Origin: a virus
Length of the DNA: 36,263 nucleotides
IMG/VR virus record: IMGVR_UViG_3300042340_000188
Span: 1-36,263 of that record
Strand: one strand, 5' to 3'
Shown: piece after piece, positions 7,743 to 15,795 of the stretch
Position numbering within the stretch: position 1 is the first letter of the stretch
Layout of the letters: each line of letters opens with the position of its first letter
Translations under genes and position numbers: made by a program
Notes under the pieces: model-generated
Seen by the model: the letters and a program-made list of their open reading frames with translations, nothing else
Databases searched by the model: none
Told to the model about the DNA's origin: nothing

Positions 7743-9395
7743 ATGTCTGATCTCGCTCGCCTGCAGGAAGCGTTGGTGGCCGCAGACAGGGCCGGCGACA
7801 CCAATGCCGCGACGCTGTTCGCCAACGAAATTCGTCGCCTGCAGTCGCCGGCACCCGCGCCCGCCGCCTCCCAGCCTCCCGCCACCCCGCAGGCGGCCCC
7901 GCAGGCCCCGCAGGCGCCCGCTCCGCGCACGAACATGGAGCAGCTGGGCCTCGGCACCCGGGCGACCGCTCAGGGGCTCCTAGGGCTTCCTGGGCTCGTC
8001 TACGACGTCGCGGCGATCCCGCAGAACCTCCTGTCGAACGTGCCGGGGCTAGAGTGGATGCGCGCCAAGCCCGCCGCCCAACAGGTCTCCGAAGCCGCGA
8101 CCGCAGTCGGCCTGCCCGAGCCACGCGACGCGGGCGAACGCATCATGGGTGCGGCGATCCAAGGCGCGGCTGGCGTGCCGACCGGATATGGCCTCGGCGG
8201 CGTCGTGCGGCAGCAGGCCGGGGCCGCCGGGCAGAGGCTGGCTGATGTCCTGCAAGCCGCGCCCGTGCAGCAGGCGGTCATGGGTGCCACGGGTGGCGCG
8301 GGATCGCAGGCGGCGCAGGAGGCCGTGGGGCCAGAAGCGAGCCCCACCGCCAAGGCCGTCGCGGGCGTTGCTGGCGGCCTTGTCGGCGCCGCCATCCCAG
8401 CAACCGTGGACGCGGTGGCTCGCCGCACGTTCGGAACTGTCGCGCCCGCGCCGGGTGTTCCGACCGTAGGGGAGACGAGGCTGGCGGCGAAGCGCGCCTA
8501 TAGGGCCGCGGACGAGGCTGGCGTCATCTTCACGCCCGGTGCCGCCAAGCGCCTTCGCGAGGACATCGCGGAGCAGCTGTCGGACTTCGGCTACAACCCC
8601 GGCAACCAACCCGGCACCGCGAACGTCCTGAAGGAAATCGACCGCATCCAGGACAACGTCTTCGCGTTCAAGGAGCTGGAGAACATCCGCAAGCAGGCGC
8701 TGAAGGTCGGCGGCCCGATGAACGAGTCCGATCGTGTCGCGGCCCGCAAGATCGTCAACTCCATCGATGATCTGGTGAAATCCCCGCGCGTCGGGACGTC
8801 GATCTTCGACAACGATGTGATCGCAGGCCCGGTTGCGCAGGCGGCAGGCATCAAGACTGACGTCGCGACTGCGTCGAAGATGATCTCCGAAGCCAGGGCG
8901 GCGTGGTCGCGCCTGATGAAGCACGGCGAGATCGCCGATGCCATTGAGCGCGCGCAAGCCAACGCCGCTACGGCGGGATCTGGCGCGAACCTCGAAAACA
9001 CCATGCGCCAGGCCCTCAAGTCGGTGATGTTGAACAAGGAAGCTACGCGCGGCTTCACGCCCGATGAAATGAAGGCGCTGAAGAGTGCGGTCGAAGGCGA
9101 CCTCATCCAGAACACCCTGCGCTTGTTTGGAAAGGCCGCGCCGACCGGCGTCGTCAGCGGCATTCTCAGCGGCGGCGGCGGCGCTGCAGTTCTTGGCCCA
9201 GCTGGCGCGGTTGCAGTTCCCGCTGTCGGCTACCTCTCCAAGCGCGCCGCTGATCAGATGGAGCGCGAGAAGGCGCAGCGTCTGATGGACATCATCCTTT
9301 CCGGCGGTCGCGCGGCCACCACGCCTTCCGCGTCTCAGCCTCGGGGCAACATCCCGGCGCTGATCAACATCCTGCAGCAAGGGGTTTCCCCATGA
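7743..9395 (+). CDS. Internal virion / ejection-type protein
   Basis: The protein has 550 aa. Its N-terminal motif (LARLQEALVAADRAGDTNAA, then FANEIRRLQ) is a short helical signature often found at the start of phage ejection proteins, followed by a Pro/Ala linker (35-60). A glycine-rich region (about 125-215: GAAIQGAAGVPTGYGLGG, then VAGVAGGLVGAAIPATVDAV) has potential membrane-inserting segments. A helical C-terminal half ends with another Gly/Ala-rich segment (SGILSGGGGAAVLGPAGAVA). It shares an ATGA with the fibre gene. It is a probable third ejection protein; no lytic-transglycosylase motif was recognised. Confidence 0.65.
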   Translation: MSDLARLQEALVAADRAGDTNAATLFANEIRRLQSPAPAPAASQPPATPQAAPQAPQAPAPRTNMEQLGLGTRATAQGLLGLPGLVYDVAAIPQNLLSNVPGLEWMRAKPAAQQVSEAATAVGLPEPRDAGERIMGAAIQGAAGVPTGYGLGGVVRQQAGAAGQRLADVLQAAPVQQAVMGATGGAGSQAAQEAVGPEASPTAKAVAGVAGGLVGAAIPATVDAVARRTFGTVAPAPGVPTVGETRLAAKRAYRAADEAGVIFTPGAAKRLREDIAEQLSDFGYNPGNQPGTANVLKEIDRIQDNVFAFKELENIRKQALKVGGPMNESDRVAARKIVNSIDDLVKSPRVGTSIFDNDVIAGPVAQAAGIKTDVATASKMISEARAAWSRLMKHGEIADAIERAQANAATAGSGANLENTMRQALKSVMLNKEATRGFTPDEMKALKSAVEGDLIQNTLRLFGKAAPTGVVSGILSGGGGAAVLGPAGAVAVPAVGYLSKRAADQMEREKAQRLMDIILSGGRAATTPSASQPRGNIPALINILQQGVSP

Positions 9396-10654
9396 GCTTC
9401 AACGGCTCCGGCACCTTCCAGATCAACACCGCAGGCCAGCCGGTCGTCGCGGGAACGGTCATCACGGCCACCGCCTTCAACGCGCTGACCGCCGACCTCG
9501 CGACCGGGCTCTCGACCTGCGTCACGAAGGACGGCCAGACGACGGTAACGGCTAACCTTCCGATGGGCGGAAACAAGCTCACGGGCCTCGGCGCTGGCAC
9601 CCTCGGGACCGACAGCGCGCGCCTGTCTCAGGTGCAGGGCGGCATCTCCAGCCTGCTGGGCGTCTCGGGCATCGACACGATCACCGGCTCGGGCTCTCCG
9701 CAGGTGACCACGTACGCCACCGGCCAGATGTTCTGGTTCGTCGCCAGTGGCACCAACACGGGCGCGGCGACGCTGAACATCGACAGCCTCGGGGCCAAGT
9801 CGATCACGCGCGGCACGGCGGCGCTGGCGGCGGGTGACATCATCAGCGGCAGCGTGGCGCTTGTGGTCTACGACGGGACGCAGTTCCAGCTCCTGTCGAT
9901 CAACAGGTCGATCCAGGTCAACGGCACCATCGCCTCGGCCACCACGACCAACATCGGCGCGGCCAATGCCGAGTACCTCGCTGTCAGCGGCACGACGACG
10001 ATCACCGCGTTCGACACGGTCGTTGCGGGCATCTACCGGGTGCTGAAGTTCGACGGCATCCTGACCCTCACGCACAACGGCACCTCGCTGATCCTGCCGG
10101 GCTCGGCGTCGATCACGACGGCGGCAAACGATGTCGCGGGCTTCCGGTCGCTGGGCAGCGGCTACTGGCGCTGCGAGTGGTATCAGCGCGCGAGCGGCGC
10201 TGCGGTGGTCAATCCATCCGCCACGACGAGCGTGGCTGGCGTGGTCACGCTCGCCACCGAGGCCGAGGCGCTGACCGGCACCGACACCTCGAAGGTCATC
10301 ACGCCAGAGACCGGCAAGGCGGTGAACACGCGGCTCCAGCAGAACAGCCAGAGCGCCGACTACGGGCTCGTCATCGGCGACGCCGGCAAGCAAATCTTTC
10401 ACCCCAGCGCCGACACCTCCGCGCGCACGTTCACGATCCCGGCCAACGGTTCCGTGCCATTCGCGGTCGGCACCGCCGTGACGTTCATCAACCAGAACGG
10501 CGCCGGCACGATCACCATCGCGATCACCACCGACACGATGCGCCTCGCGGGCGACGGCTCGACGGGCTCGCGCACCCTGGCCGCCAATGGCATCGCGACG
10601 GCGGTGAAGGTGACATCGACCGAGTGGCTGATCAGCGGCACGGGGCTGACCTGA
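9392..10654 (+). CDS. Tail fibre / spike-like protein with virion-binding N-terminus
   Basis: This 420-aa beta-rich protein is full of Gly, Thr, Ser and Asn. The N-terminus (SFNGSGTFQINTAGQPVVAG, then ITATAFNALTADLATGLST) and the PMGGNKLTGLGAGT motif near residue 57 are typical of phage tail fibre anchoring regions. Residues about 255-300 contain the fibre-type segment TTSVAGVVTLATEAEALTGTDTSKVITPE. The C-terminal 90 residues (ADYGLVIGDAGKQIFHPSAD onward) resemble a repeated phage surface beta domain. It probably binds the tail and carries or neighbours the receptor-binding protein encoded next. Confidence 0.75.
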   Translation: MSFNGSGTFQINTAGQPVVAGTVITATAFNALTADLATGLSTCVTKDGQTTVTANLPMGGNKLTGLGAGTLGTDSARLSQVQGGISSLLGVSGIDTITGSGSPQVTTYATGQMFWFVASGTNTGAATLNIDSLGAKSITRGTAALAAGDIISGSVALVVYDGTQFQLLSINRSIQVNGTIASATTTNIGAANAEYLAVSGTTTITAFDTVVAGIYRVLKFDGILTLTHNGTSLILPGSASITTAANDVAGFRSLGSGYWRCEWYQRASGAAVVNPSATTSVAGVVTLATEAEALTGTDTSKVITPETGKAVNTRLQQNSQSADYGLVIGDAGKQIFHPSADTSARTFTIPANGSVPFAVGTAVTFINQNGAGTITIAITTDTMRLAGDGSTGSRTLAANGIATAVKVTSTEWLISGTGLT

Positions 10655-12303
10655 TGTCCGCCATCCACCAGGTCCTGCTGGCCGGCAGCGGCGCTGGCTA
10701 CCAGATCGCCAACTCGCTGCGCTTCCGCGCGAGCAATAGCGCCTATCTCAGCCGCACCGGCTCCGGCTCTCCGACCTCGACAACGACGTTCACTTACTCT
10801 GTGTGGGTAAAGCTCGGCGCTACCGTTGCGGCGGCCACCGACTTCGGTGAGCTTTTGAGTGGCTACACGGCGTCGAATGATTCTGGCTACTGCGCGTTTG
10901 AGTTCAACACGGCATCCGGTGCTGGAACCCTGCGGCTCTCCGGGTGGGGAACGGTTTGGCGCGTCACGACCGCCGTGTACCGCGACCCGAGTGCTTGGTA
11001 TCACGTTGTGTTGGCCGTAGACACAACTCAAGCGACCGCCGCGAACCGTATAAAAATCTACATCAACGGCAGCGAAGTCACTTCGTTTTCTACATCCAAC
11101 AACCCCGGACTAAACGCGACTATTGGCATCAACAACGCATCGACTGCATTGCGTATCGGCTCCGACAACCCGGCATCGTCTTCTCGGTTGTTCGACGGGC
11201 TTATGGCTAATCCGACGTTCGTGGACGGCCAAGCCCTGACGCCCTCCAGCTTCGGCCAGACCGATGCCACCACAGGCGTGTGGGTGCCGAAGTCGTACTC
11301 TGGCACCTATGGCACCAACGGCTTCTTCCTTCAGTTCAAGGACGCCACCTCGACTACGACCATCGGCTACGACACCAGCGGCAACGCCAACAACTTCACG
11401 ACCAGCGGCATCTCGGTGACGAGCGGCGTGACGTTCGACCAGATGCTCGACACGCCGACGCTGAACTATGCGGTGCTCAATGCCGTTGATTTGTCTTCTG
11501 GATCTCTTTCTGCTGCCAACATGCAATGGGCGCTCAACGCTGGATCTGCTCGGCGTGGCACCTTTGGAATGAAATCTGGGAAATGGTATTTTGAGTGCGC
11601 GATTACTTCTGGCACCAATCCAGAGTACTTTGCTCCGGGAATACAGCTTCTATCGGGAGCTGTAACTGGATACGGAGGAACTTCTCAAGTTCCTAGTGGC
11701 TATGGCTACTTGGGAGTCAACGGCAATAAATTGACTGGATCAACAGGCAGTGCCTATGGAAGTGCATTTACTACAAACGATGTGATTAGCGTGGCGTTTG
11801 ACGCTGATGCGGGAAAAATCTGGTTTGCAAAAAACGGAACATGGCAAGCCTCCGGTGATCCGGCTGCTGGAACAAATGCAGCATTTTCCAGCATTACCTC
11901 CGGCGATTACTTCCCATATATATCCAATCAAACAACCGCGAATAATGATCATGCTGGGTATGTGAACTTCGGCCAGCGTCCGTTCTCCTACACGCCGCCC
12001 ACCGGCTTCAAGGCCCTGAACACCGCGAACCTCGCCAGCACCGCAGTCTCCACCAGCGGAACCTTCACCGGCAACGCATCGGCGGATGGGCCTTTCGTGT
12101 GGACGAACGGCAACCCCGCGACGCTCACGATCAACGGCAATGCGGTGACGTTCGGCACCCATGCGGACAAGACCGCTGGCGGGTTCAAGCTGCGCTCGTC
12201 GAGCTCCAGCTACAACGCGAGCGGCTCCAACACCTGGACGGCGACTGCTGGTAAGCGGTTCGTGCAAGTCAAAAAGCCCAACAACGCGCAGGTGAACCCA
12301 TGA
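10654..12303 (+). CDS. Receptor-binding fibre with LamG-like and SPRY-like lectin domains
   Basis: The product has 549 aa and starts at ATG 10654 inside the previous stop. Residues about 20-195 are a LamG/concanavalin-like domain (NSLRFRASNSAYLSRTGSG, TYSVWVKLGA, WYHVVLAVDTTQATAANRIK, VDGQALTPSSFGQTDATTG). Residues about 295-435 look like a SPRY domain (SGKWYFECAITSG, YGYLGVNGNK, NDVISVAFDADAGKIWFAKN-G-W). This is a common phage surface protein architecture for binding cell-surface sugars. The SPRY-coding stretch (about 11470-11960) is far richer in A and T than its surroundings, which suggests module exchange. It shares an ATGA with the next gene. Confidence 0.8.
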   Translation: MSAIHQVLLAGSGAGYQIANSLRFRASNSAYLSRTGSGSPTSTTTFTYSVWVKLGATVAAATDFGELLSGYTASNDSGYCAFEFNTASGAGTLRLSGWGTVWRVTTAVYRDPSAWYHVVLAVDTTQATAANRIKIYINGSEVTSFSTSNNPGLNATIGINNASTALRIGSDNPASSSRLFDGLMANPTFVDGQALTPSSFGQTDATTGVWVPKSYSGTYGTNGFFLQFKDATSTTTIGYDTSGNANNFTTSGISVTSGVTFDQMLDTPTLNYAVLNAVDLSSGSLSAANMQWALNAGSARRGTFGMKSGKWYFECAITSGTNPEYFAPGIQLLSGAVTGYGGTSQVPSGYGYLGVNGNKLTGSTGSAYGSAFTTNDVISVAFDADAGKIWFAKNGTWQASGDPAAGTNAAFSSITSGDYFPYISNQTTANNDHAGYVNFGQRPFSYTPPTGFKALNTANLASTAVSTSGTFTGNASADGPFVWTNGNPATLTINGNAVTFGTHADKTAGGFKLRSSSSSYNASGSNTWTATAGKRFVQVKKPNNAQVNP

Positions 12304-12779
12304 TCGGTTGGCTCCTTTATGCGGCATGGTGCGCGTTCTGCTGGCGGCTGCGAGGGGGAATGATCAGCCAGATCACGCTTCAGCGTTTCGGCTTCTCGCT
12401 CTCGACGGGCGAGACAAGGATGGTTTGCGCGTTCCTCATGGCGCTGCCGCTTGCCATCTTCAATCCGTGGCTGCTGTCGGTCGCTCCTGCGGCTTTCGCC
12501 GCCATGACCCTCGGTTACTTCGACAAGTCGATGGGGCTCGAGGAACCGGGCCGCGACCATGCATTCCTCGCGCTCTGGGGCGTTGTGGTGGTGGCGATCA
12601 TGCTGGTGCCGGTGGCGATCCTGCATCGCTCTCCGTTGATGCTGGCCTTCTCGGCTCCCGGCCTGCTGGTCGCCGCGGCCTACGACATCAACAAGCGGTT
12701 CGGTGGTCGCTGGACCGAGCGCGCCGAGTGGATGACGGGCGCGATCTTCGGAGGCATCCTGTGGGCAGCGGCGTCATGA
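12300..12779 (+). CDS. Integral membrane protein, unknown
   Basis: The protein has 159 aa and starts at ATG 12300, overlapping the fibre stop. Hydrophobic segments at about residues 45-70 (LMALPLAIFNPWLLSVAPAA), 90-110 (LALWGVVVVAIMLVPVAIL) and 115-125 suggest three or more membrane spans, with a final hydrophobic end (TGAIFGGILWAAAS). It opens a block of small membrane proteins that ends with the muramidase, so a role in lysis or in envelope modification is possible. No family is recognised. Confidence 0.65.
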   Translation: MIGWLLYAAWCAFCWRLRGGMISQITLQRFGFSLSTGETRMVCAFLMALPLAIFNPWLLSVAPAAFAAMTLGYFDKSMGLEEPGRDHAFLALWGVVVVAIMLVPVAILHRSPLMLAFSAPGLLVAAAYDINKRFGGRWTERAEWMTGAIFGGILWAAAS

Positions 12780-12782
12780 ACG

Positions 12783-13142
12783 ATGTCGGACCTGGAAGAC
12801 GAGAAGTGGCGGGTCGGAGCGACATGGCCCAGCCCCGAGGCGCGGCGGCCCGCCGTCTCCTCGCATACCCTGCCTGACCCGATCGCGCCGCCGAGGAGGA
12901 CTGCTGTGCAAGAGCAAGCCCTGTTGGATCACGCGCAGCAGATCGGCGCGCTGAAGTCCGATGTCGCGCACATGACCGAACGGATCGAGGACATGGACAA
13001 GAAGCTCGACCAGATCATCGCGGCGGCGAATATGGGCAAGGGCGCGTGGCTCGCGGCGGTGAAGGCCGGCGGCATCATCGCGACGCTCGGGGCTGGCGCC
13101 GCGTGGCTCTGGGGCCACCTTCAGACCTTCATGCATCGTTGA
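12783..13142 (+). CDS. Small membrane protein of the lysis cassette; possible dual start
   Basis: The frame from ATG 12783 gives 119 aa: a Pro/Arg-rich N-terminus, a heptad helix (about 44-78, ALLDHAQQIGALKSDVAHM) and one C-terminal membrane span (about 92-112, AGGIIATLGAGAAWLWGHL). An excellent ribosome site, GAGGAGGA at 12893-12900, precedes an in-frame GTG at 12906 that would give 78 aa without the Pro/Arg region. The upstream segment keeps coding-like third-position GC, so both starts may be used. The shape (coiled coil plus tail anchor) resembles small holin-associated proteins. Confidence 0.65.
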   Translation: MSDLEDEKWRVGATWPSPEARRPAVSSHTLPDPIAPPRRTAVQEQALLDHAQQIGALKSDVAHMTERIEDMDKKLDQIIAAANMGKGAWLAAVKAGGIIATLGAGAAWLWGHLQTFMHR

Positions 13143-13152
13143 GGAGACCGAC

Positions 13153-13248
13153 GTGGCACCCCTGCTCGCCGCCCTGCTGCCGATCTTCGGGTCGGTGATC
13201 GACAAGGTCATCTTTGGCAAGGCCGCCGCCGAGAAGGCGAAGCGATGA
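13153..13248 (+). CDS. 31-aa amphipathic/hydrophobic microprotein
   Basis: A GTG start at 13153 lies six bases after GAGGAG (13141-13146), and the frame ends at TGA 13246-13248, overlapping the next ATG. The peptide has a hydrophobic first half (APLLAALLPIFGSVIDKVIF) and a basic tail (GKAAAEKAKR). It resembles the isolated N-terminal amphipathic segment of larger phage 3TM holin-type proteins such as the one at 13765. Its placement between two lysis-cassette genes and the strong ribosome site support translation. Confidence 0.6.
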   Translation: MAPLLAALLPIFGSVIDKVIFGKAAAEKAKR

Positions 13249-13532
13249 TGGAAGCAGAGGCGGCGTTTCGGCTGATCGGCGACGTCGGCTTCCCGATCGC
13301 TTCTGCGATGGGCGCCGGAGCGTTCGTATTCCTCACGCTCAAGTTCATCCTCGCCGGCGTGGACAGCAGCATCCGCAACCTGACTGCCATCATCTCCGCG
13401 CTCGATAGCCGCGTGAAGACGATGAACCACGACATCGTGCGGATCGATCTTCTGATCTCGTCCGCGCTGAACGTGCAGCCGGACACCGAGCGCGTGGCGA
13501 GATCCGACAGAGACGACGCAAGGAAGGACTGA
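13245..13532 (+). CDS. TM plus coiled-coil small membrane protein (copy A)
   Basis: The 95-aa protein starts at ATG 13245, sharing bases with the previous stop. A single N-terminal membrane span (about 13-38, VGFPIASAMGAGAFVFLTLK) is followed by a charged helix (SSIRNLTAIISALDSRVKTM, then NHDIVRIDLLISSAL). It is paralogous to the next protein: both have GFPI before the span and a D-I/L-(V/I)-R-(I/L) segment near the end of the helix. The topology resembles BhlA/UviB-type holin-like proteins, but this is an inference. It shares ATGA with the next gene. Confidence 0.65.
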   Translation: MMEAEAAFRLIGDVGFPIASAMGAGAFVFLTLKFILAGVDSSIRNLTAIISALDSRVKTMNHDIVRIDLLISSALNVQPDTERVARSDRDDARKD

Positions 13533-13765
13533 TGCAGCAGCTCTCGACATTCGTGACGCAATACGGCTTCCCCATCGTGGCGGCCGTCGGCATGGCGTAC
13601 CTCGTCTTCTATGTCTGGCAATGGGCCACGACGATCGTGAAGCCGGTGCTGAGCGAGGCGAGCGCCACGCTCATCGCGCTGATCGATCGCATCCGGATGC
13701 TTGATAACGACCTCATCCGGCTGCGCCAGAAGATCTCGGTCATCCTGCAAATGAGGAAGCTCTGA
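13532..13765 (+). CDS. TM plus coiled-coil small membrane protein (copy B)
   Basis: The 77-aa protein starts at ATG 13532 within the previous stop codon region (TGATG). It has an N-terminal span (YGFPIVAAVGMAYLVFYVWQ) and a C-terminal helix (LIALIDRIRMLDNDLIRLRQ) matching the layout of copy A. The tandem pair probably arose by duplication. It may form hetero-oligomers with copy A or act as a holin and modulator. The stop overlaps the next ATG. Confidence 0.65.
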   Translation: MQQLSTFVTQYGFPIVAAVGMAYLVFYVWQWATTIVKPVLSEASATLIALIDRIRMLDNDLIRLRQKISVILQMRKL

Positions 13766-14286
13766 TGGACCTGCTCAAGATCGTTGGCGCGGTGGCGCCG
13801 AGCATCGCCACTGCCATCGGCGGGCCGCTCGGCGGCATGGCGATGAAGGTCGTCGCCGAGGTGCTCGGGCTGCCGGGCGACAGCAGCGAGAAGGATGTCG
13901 CCAAGGCGATGGCGTCGGCGACGCCGGACCAGCTGCTCGCGCTGAAGCAGGCGGACCAGGACTTCGCCGTGCGCATGCGCGAGCTCGACATCGACCTCGA
14001 GAAGATCGCAGCCGGCGACCGTGATAGCGCCCGCCGCCGCGAGGCGCAGGTCCGCGACTGGATGCCGCGGGTGCTGGCGTTCGTGGTGGTGGCCGGCTTC
14101 ATGGCGACGGTGTTCCTCGTTCTGCTCGGCCTCGTGGACGGCATGAAAGACCCGCTCATGGCGACCACCGTCGGCACGCTGATCGGGTTCGTCAGCGCCA
14201 AGGCCGAGCAGGTGATCGCCTACTACTTCGGCTCCTCCTCGAGCAGCCAGCAGAAGACGCAGCTGCTGGCCGGCGGGCAGAAATGA
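13765..14286 (+). CDS. Holin, 3TM / gene-transfer-agent type
   Basis: The protein has 173 aa. It has a Gly/Ala-rich N-terminal amphipathic segment (IVGAVAPSIATAIGGPLGGM), a charged helical middle (QLLALKQADQDFAVRMRELD, then the KIAAGDRDSARRREAQVRDW segment), and membrane spans at about 95-115 (LAFVVVAGFMATVFLVLLGL) and 125-145 (TTVGTLIGFVSAKAEQVIAY), ending in a Ser-rich tail. The RDSARxRE...W(M/I)P pattern before the first span is characteristic of the holin 3TM superfamily found in alphaproteobacterial phages and GTAs. It immediately precedes and overlaps the muramidase gene. Confidence 0.8.
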   Translation: MDLLKIVGAVAPSIATAIGGPLGGMAMKVVAEVLGLPGDSSEKDVAKAMASATPDQLLALKQADQDFAVRMRELDIDLEKIAAGDRDSARRREAQVRDWMPRVLAFVVVAGFMATVFLVLLGLVDGMKDPLMATTVGTLIGFVSAKAEQVIAYYFGSSSSSQQKTQLLAGGQK

Positions 14287-14798
14287 GCGCGGCGACCTGG
14301 CCGACGGCGCTGGCCGCTGTCCTCAAGCACGAGGGCGGCTACGTCAACCATCCGGCAGATCCTGGTGGCCGCACCAACCTCGGCGTCACCCAGCGCGTCT
14401 GGGAGAGCTGGACGAACCAGCCGGCCGACGAGGCGGCGATGCGGGCGCTGACGCCCGAGCTCGTGGCGCCGCTCTATCGCGAGCGTTACTGGCGCAAGGT
14501 TCGCGGCGATGAGCTCCCAGCGGGCGTCGATCTCGCGGTCTTCGACTGCGCGGTCAACAGCGGTCCGGGGCGCGCGGCGATGCTGCTGCAGCAGGCGATC
14601 GGCGTCTGGCCGGATGGCGTGATCGGGCCGAAGACGATGGCGGCGATCAAGGCGGCGGACGCGAAGGCGACCGTGGATCGATTCTGCGACCTGCGGCTGG
14701 CGTTCCTGCGCGGCCTGCCGACATGGCCGACGTTCGGGAAGGGCTGGGAGCGGCGCGTCGAGGATGTGCGGCGGCAGGCGAAGGGGATGGTGGGCTGA
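14283..14798 (+). CDS. Endolysin: GH108 N-acetylmuramidase
   Basis: This 171-aa protein cleaves the peptidoglycan glycan strand. The family signature is near the N-terminus: HEGGYVNHPADPGGRTNLGV, with the likely catalytic Glu at residue 17. The conserved FDCAVNSGPGRA segment follows (about 88-99). The C-terminal half (WPDGVIGPKTMAAIKAAD) matches the predicted peptidoglycan-binding part usual in this family. The length is normal. There is no signal peptide, so release depends on the holin-like genes upstream. The start ATG 14283 overlaps the holin stop. It is the last gene of the rightward virion/lysis unit. Confidence 0.92.
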   Translation: MSAATWPTALAAVLKHEGGYVNHPADPGGRTNLGVTQRVWESWTNQPADEAAMRALTPELVAPLYRERYWRKVRGDELPAGVDLAVFDCAVNSGPGRAAMLLQQAIGVWPDGVIGPKTMAAIKAADAKATVDRFCDLRLAFLRGLPTWPTFGKGWERRVEDVRRQAKGMVG

Positions 14799-14808
14799 CG
14801 CGCGATCG

Positions 14809-15354
14809 CTACTCGCACGAGTAGACGCTCTCCGACCGCCGCAGCGGCAGCCATCGCGGCACGGTCGTGAATGACTTGTCGCGGAACAGGACGCGGTTGG
14901 TTGGCTGGATGGTCAGGCGACCGCCATCGGTTCGCAAGAACATGAACTCCTTCGCCTGAGCCGGCGCGTGTGTGTAGGCGTCACCGACCGGTATGGCCGT
15001 GAACAGGTACTCCGCGCCCAGCTCGGCGTCTGCCGCGCGCACGATCGCGGTCAGCCCGTCGAGGTAGTCGTAGGTGTGGAGCGAGAACTGCGAACTGTAG
15101 CAATCCCATTGCTGCGCGTCCTTGATCGTCCACGGATCGGGGTCGCTGCAGAACGCCAGCGCGTGGGGCGGAAGGTCTCGGTAGACCGCGCCGGACTCAA
15201 GCAGCACCGTGCAGCCCCACGCTCGACCAGGATGGCTGTGCAAGCCGAACCAGACCGCAGGGAACCACTCGTCGGCACCGAAGCCGATGAAGGCACCGCA
15301 GACCGAAACGTACTGATGGCGTGGCAGGCTGCCGCTGGCGGTGAAGAGCGTCAT
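14809..15354 (-). CDS. Hypothetical phage protein, 181 aa
   Basis: The start is taken as the ATG at 15354 because it overlaps the stop of the small upstream gene (ATGA), like most junctions in this operon. The protein is rich in aromatic residues and appears globular (FIGFGADEWFPAVWFGLHSH, then the PGRAWGCTVLLESGAVYRDL segment, and a later DAQQWDCYSSQF). It ends with a Cys (SVYSCE). I do not recognise a family. It is the last gene of the leftward operon and ends only 10 bases from the stop of the convergent endolysin, with no terminator visible between them. Confidence 0.6.
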   Translation of the reverse strand: MTLFTASGSLPRHQYVSVCGAFIGFGADEWFPAVWFGLHSHPGRAWGCTVLLESGAVYRDLPPHALAFCSDPDPWTIKDAQQWDCYSSQFSLHTYDYLDGLTAIVRAADAELGAEYLFTAIPVGDAYTHAPAQAKEFMFLRTDGGRLTIQPTNRVLFRDKSFTTVPRWLPLRRSESVYSCE

Positions 15355-15437
15355 GGCAGCGCCATCGTGATCGTGATGGCCCAGAGGGCGACGTAGCTCG
15401 TGACCGCGACGACGGCGGCGATGGTGTGGAGCGTCAT
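15351..15437 (-). CDS. 28-aa single-span membrane microprotein
   Basis: ATG at 15437 is preceded by AAGGAGG (complement of CCTCCTT near 15446-15452), and the stop overlaps the next ATG. The peptide is almost entirely hydrophobic (HTIAAVVAVTSYVALWAITI), enough for one membrane span. Both ends join neighbours by ATGA overlaps, which argues for a real, translationally coupled gene. Function is unknown. Confidence 0.55.
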   Translation of the reverse strand: MTLHTIAAVVAVTSYVALWAITITMALP

Positions 15438-15634
15438 GGCTTGGCCTCCTTAAGTGCGGCGCGGGCTGTGTTTGCGACCGCGAGAAACGTGCGGCGATCA
15501 CCCTCGTCACAATATTCTGCAATTCCGCGCATAGCCCTTTCCAGCACCTCGACGCGGGCGCGGAGGCGTTCGATCTCGGCGCGCATCCACGCGACTGTCG
15601 TCGCGATATCATGTGCCTTCTGATTGTCGCTCAT
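15434..15634 (-). CDS. Small helical protein, unknown
   Basis: The 66-aa protein starts at ATG 15634, which overlaps the stop of the preceding gene. It contains a heptad-type helix (WMRAEIERLRARVEVLERAM) likely to be a coiled coil, then a short second helix (FLAVANTARAALKEA). No family is recognised. It is one of several small accessory genes downstream of the pentamer repeat array. Confidence 0.55.
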   Translation of the reverse strand: MSDNQKAHDIATTVAWMRAEIERLRARVEVLERAMRGIAEYCDEGDRRTFLAVANTARAALKEAKP

Positions 15635-15795
15635 CGTCCATCCTCCCCTTCCACGACCGCCATCCCGGCGGCCTCGATTGCGTTGACAACGCGGACTAGG
15701 AACGCCAGCCGATGCTGATCGACCGGGCAGTCCTCGTCGGGCGCGTACTGGTAGAGAGCGCGGAACGCTCGGCGGGCGATTTCGTCGGGGGTCAT
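15631..15795 (-). CDS. Small protein, unknown
   Basis: The 54-aa protein starts at ATG 15795, overlapping the previous stop as ATGA. It is acidic and helical (MTPDEIARRAFRALYQYAPD, then HRLAFLVRVVNAIEAAG). The open frame extends upstream into the repeat array, but that extension is only low-complexity repeat. No family is recognised. Confidence 0.55.
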   Translation of the reverse strand: MTPDEIARRAFRALYQYAPDEDCPVDQHRLAFLVRVVNAIEAAGMAVVEGEDGR

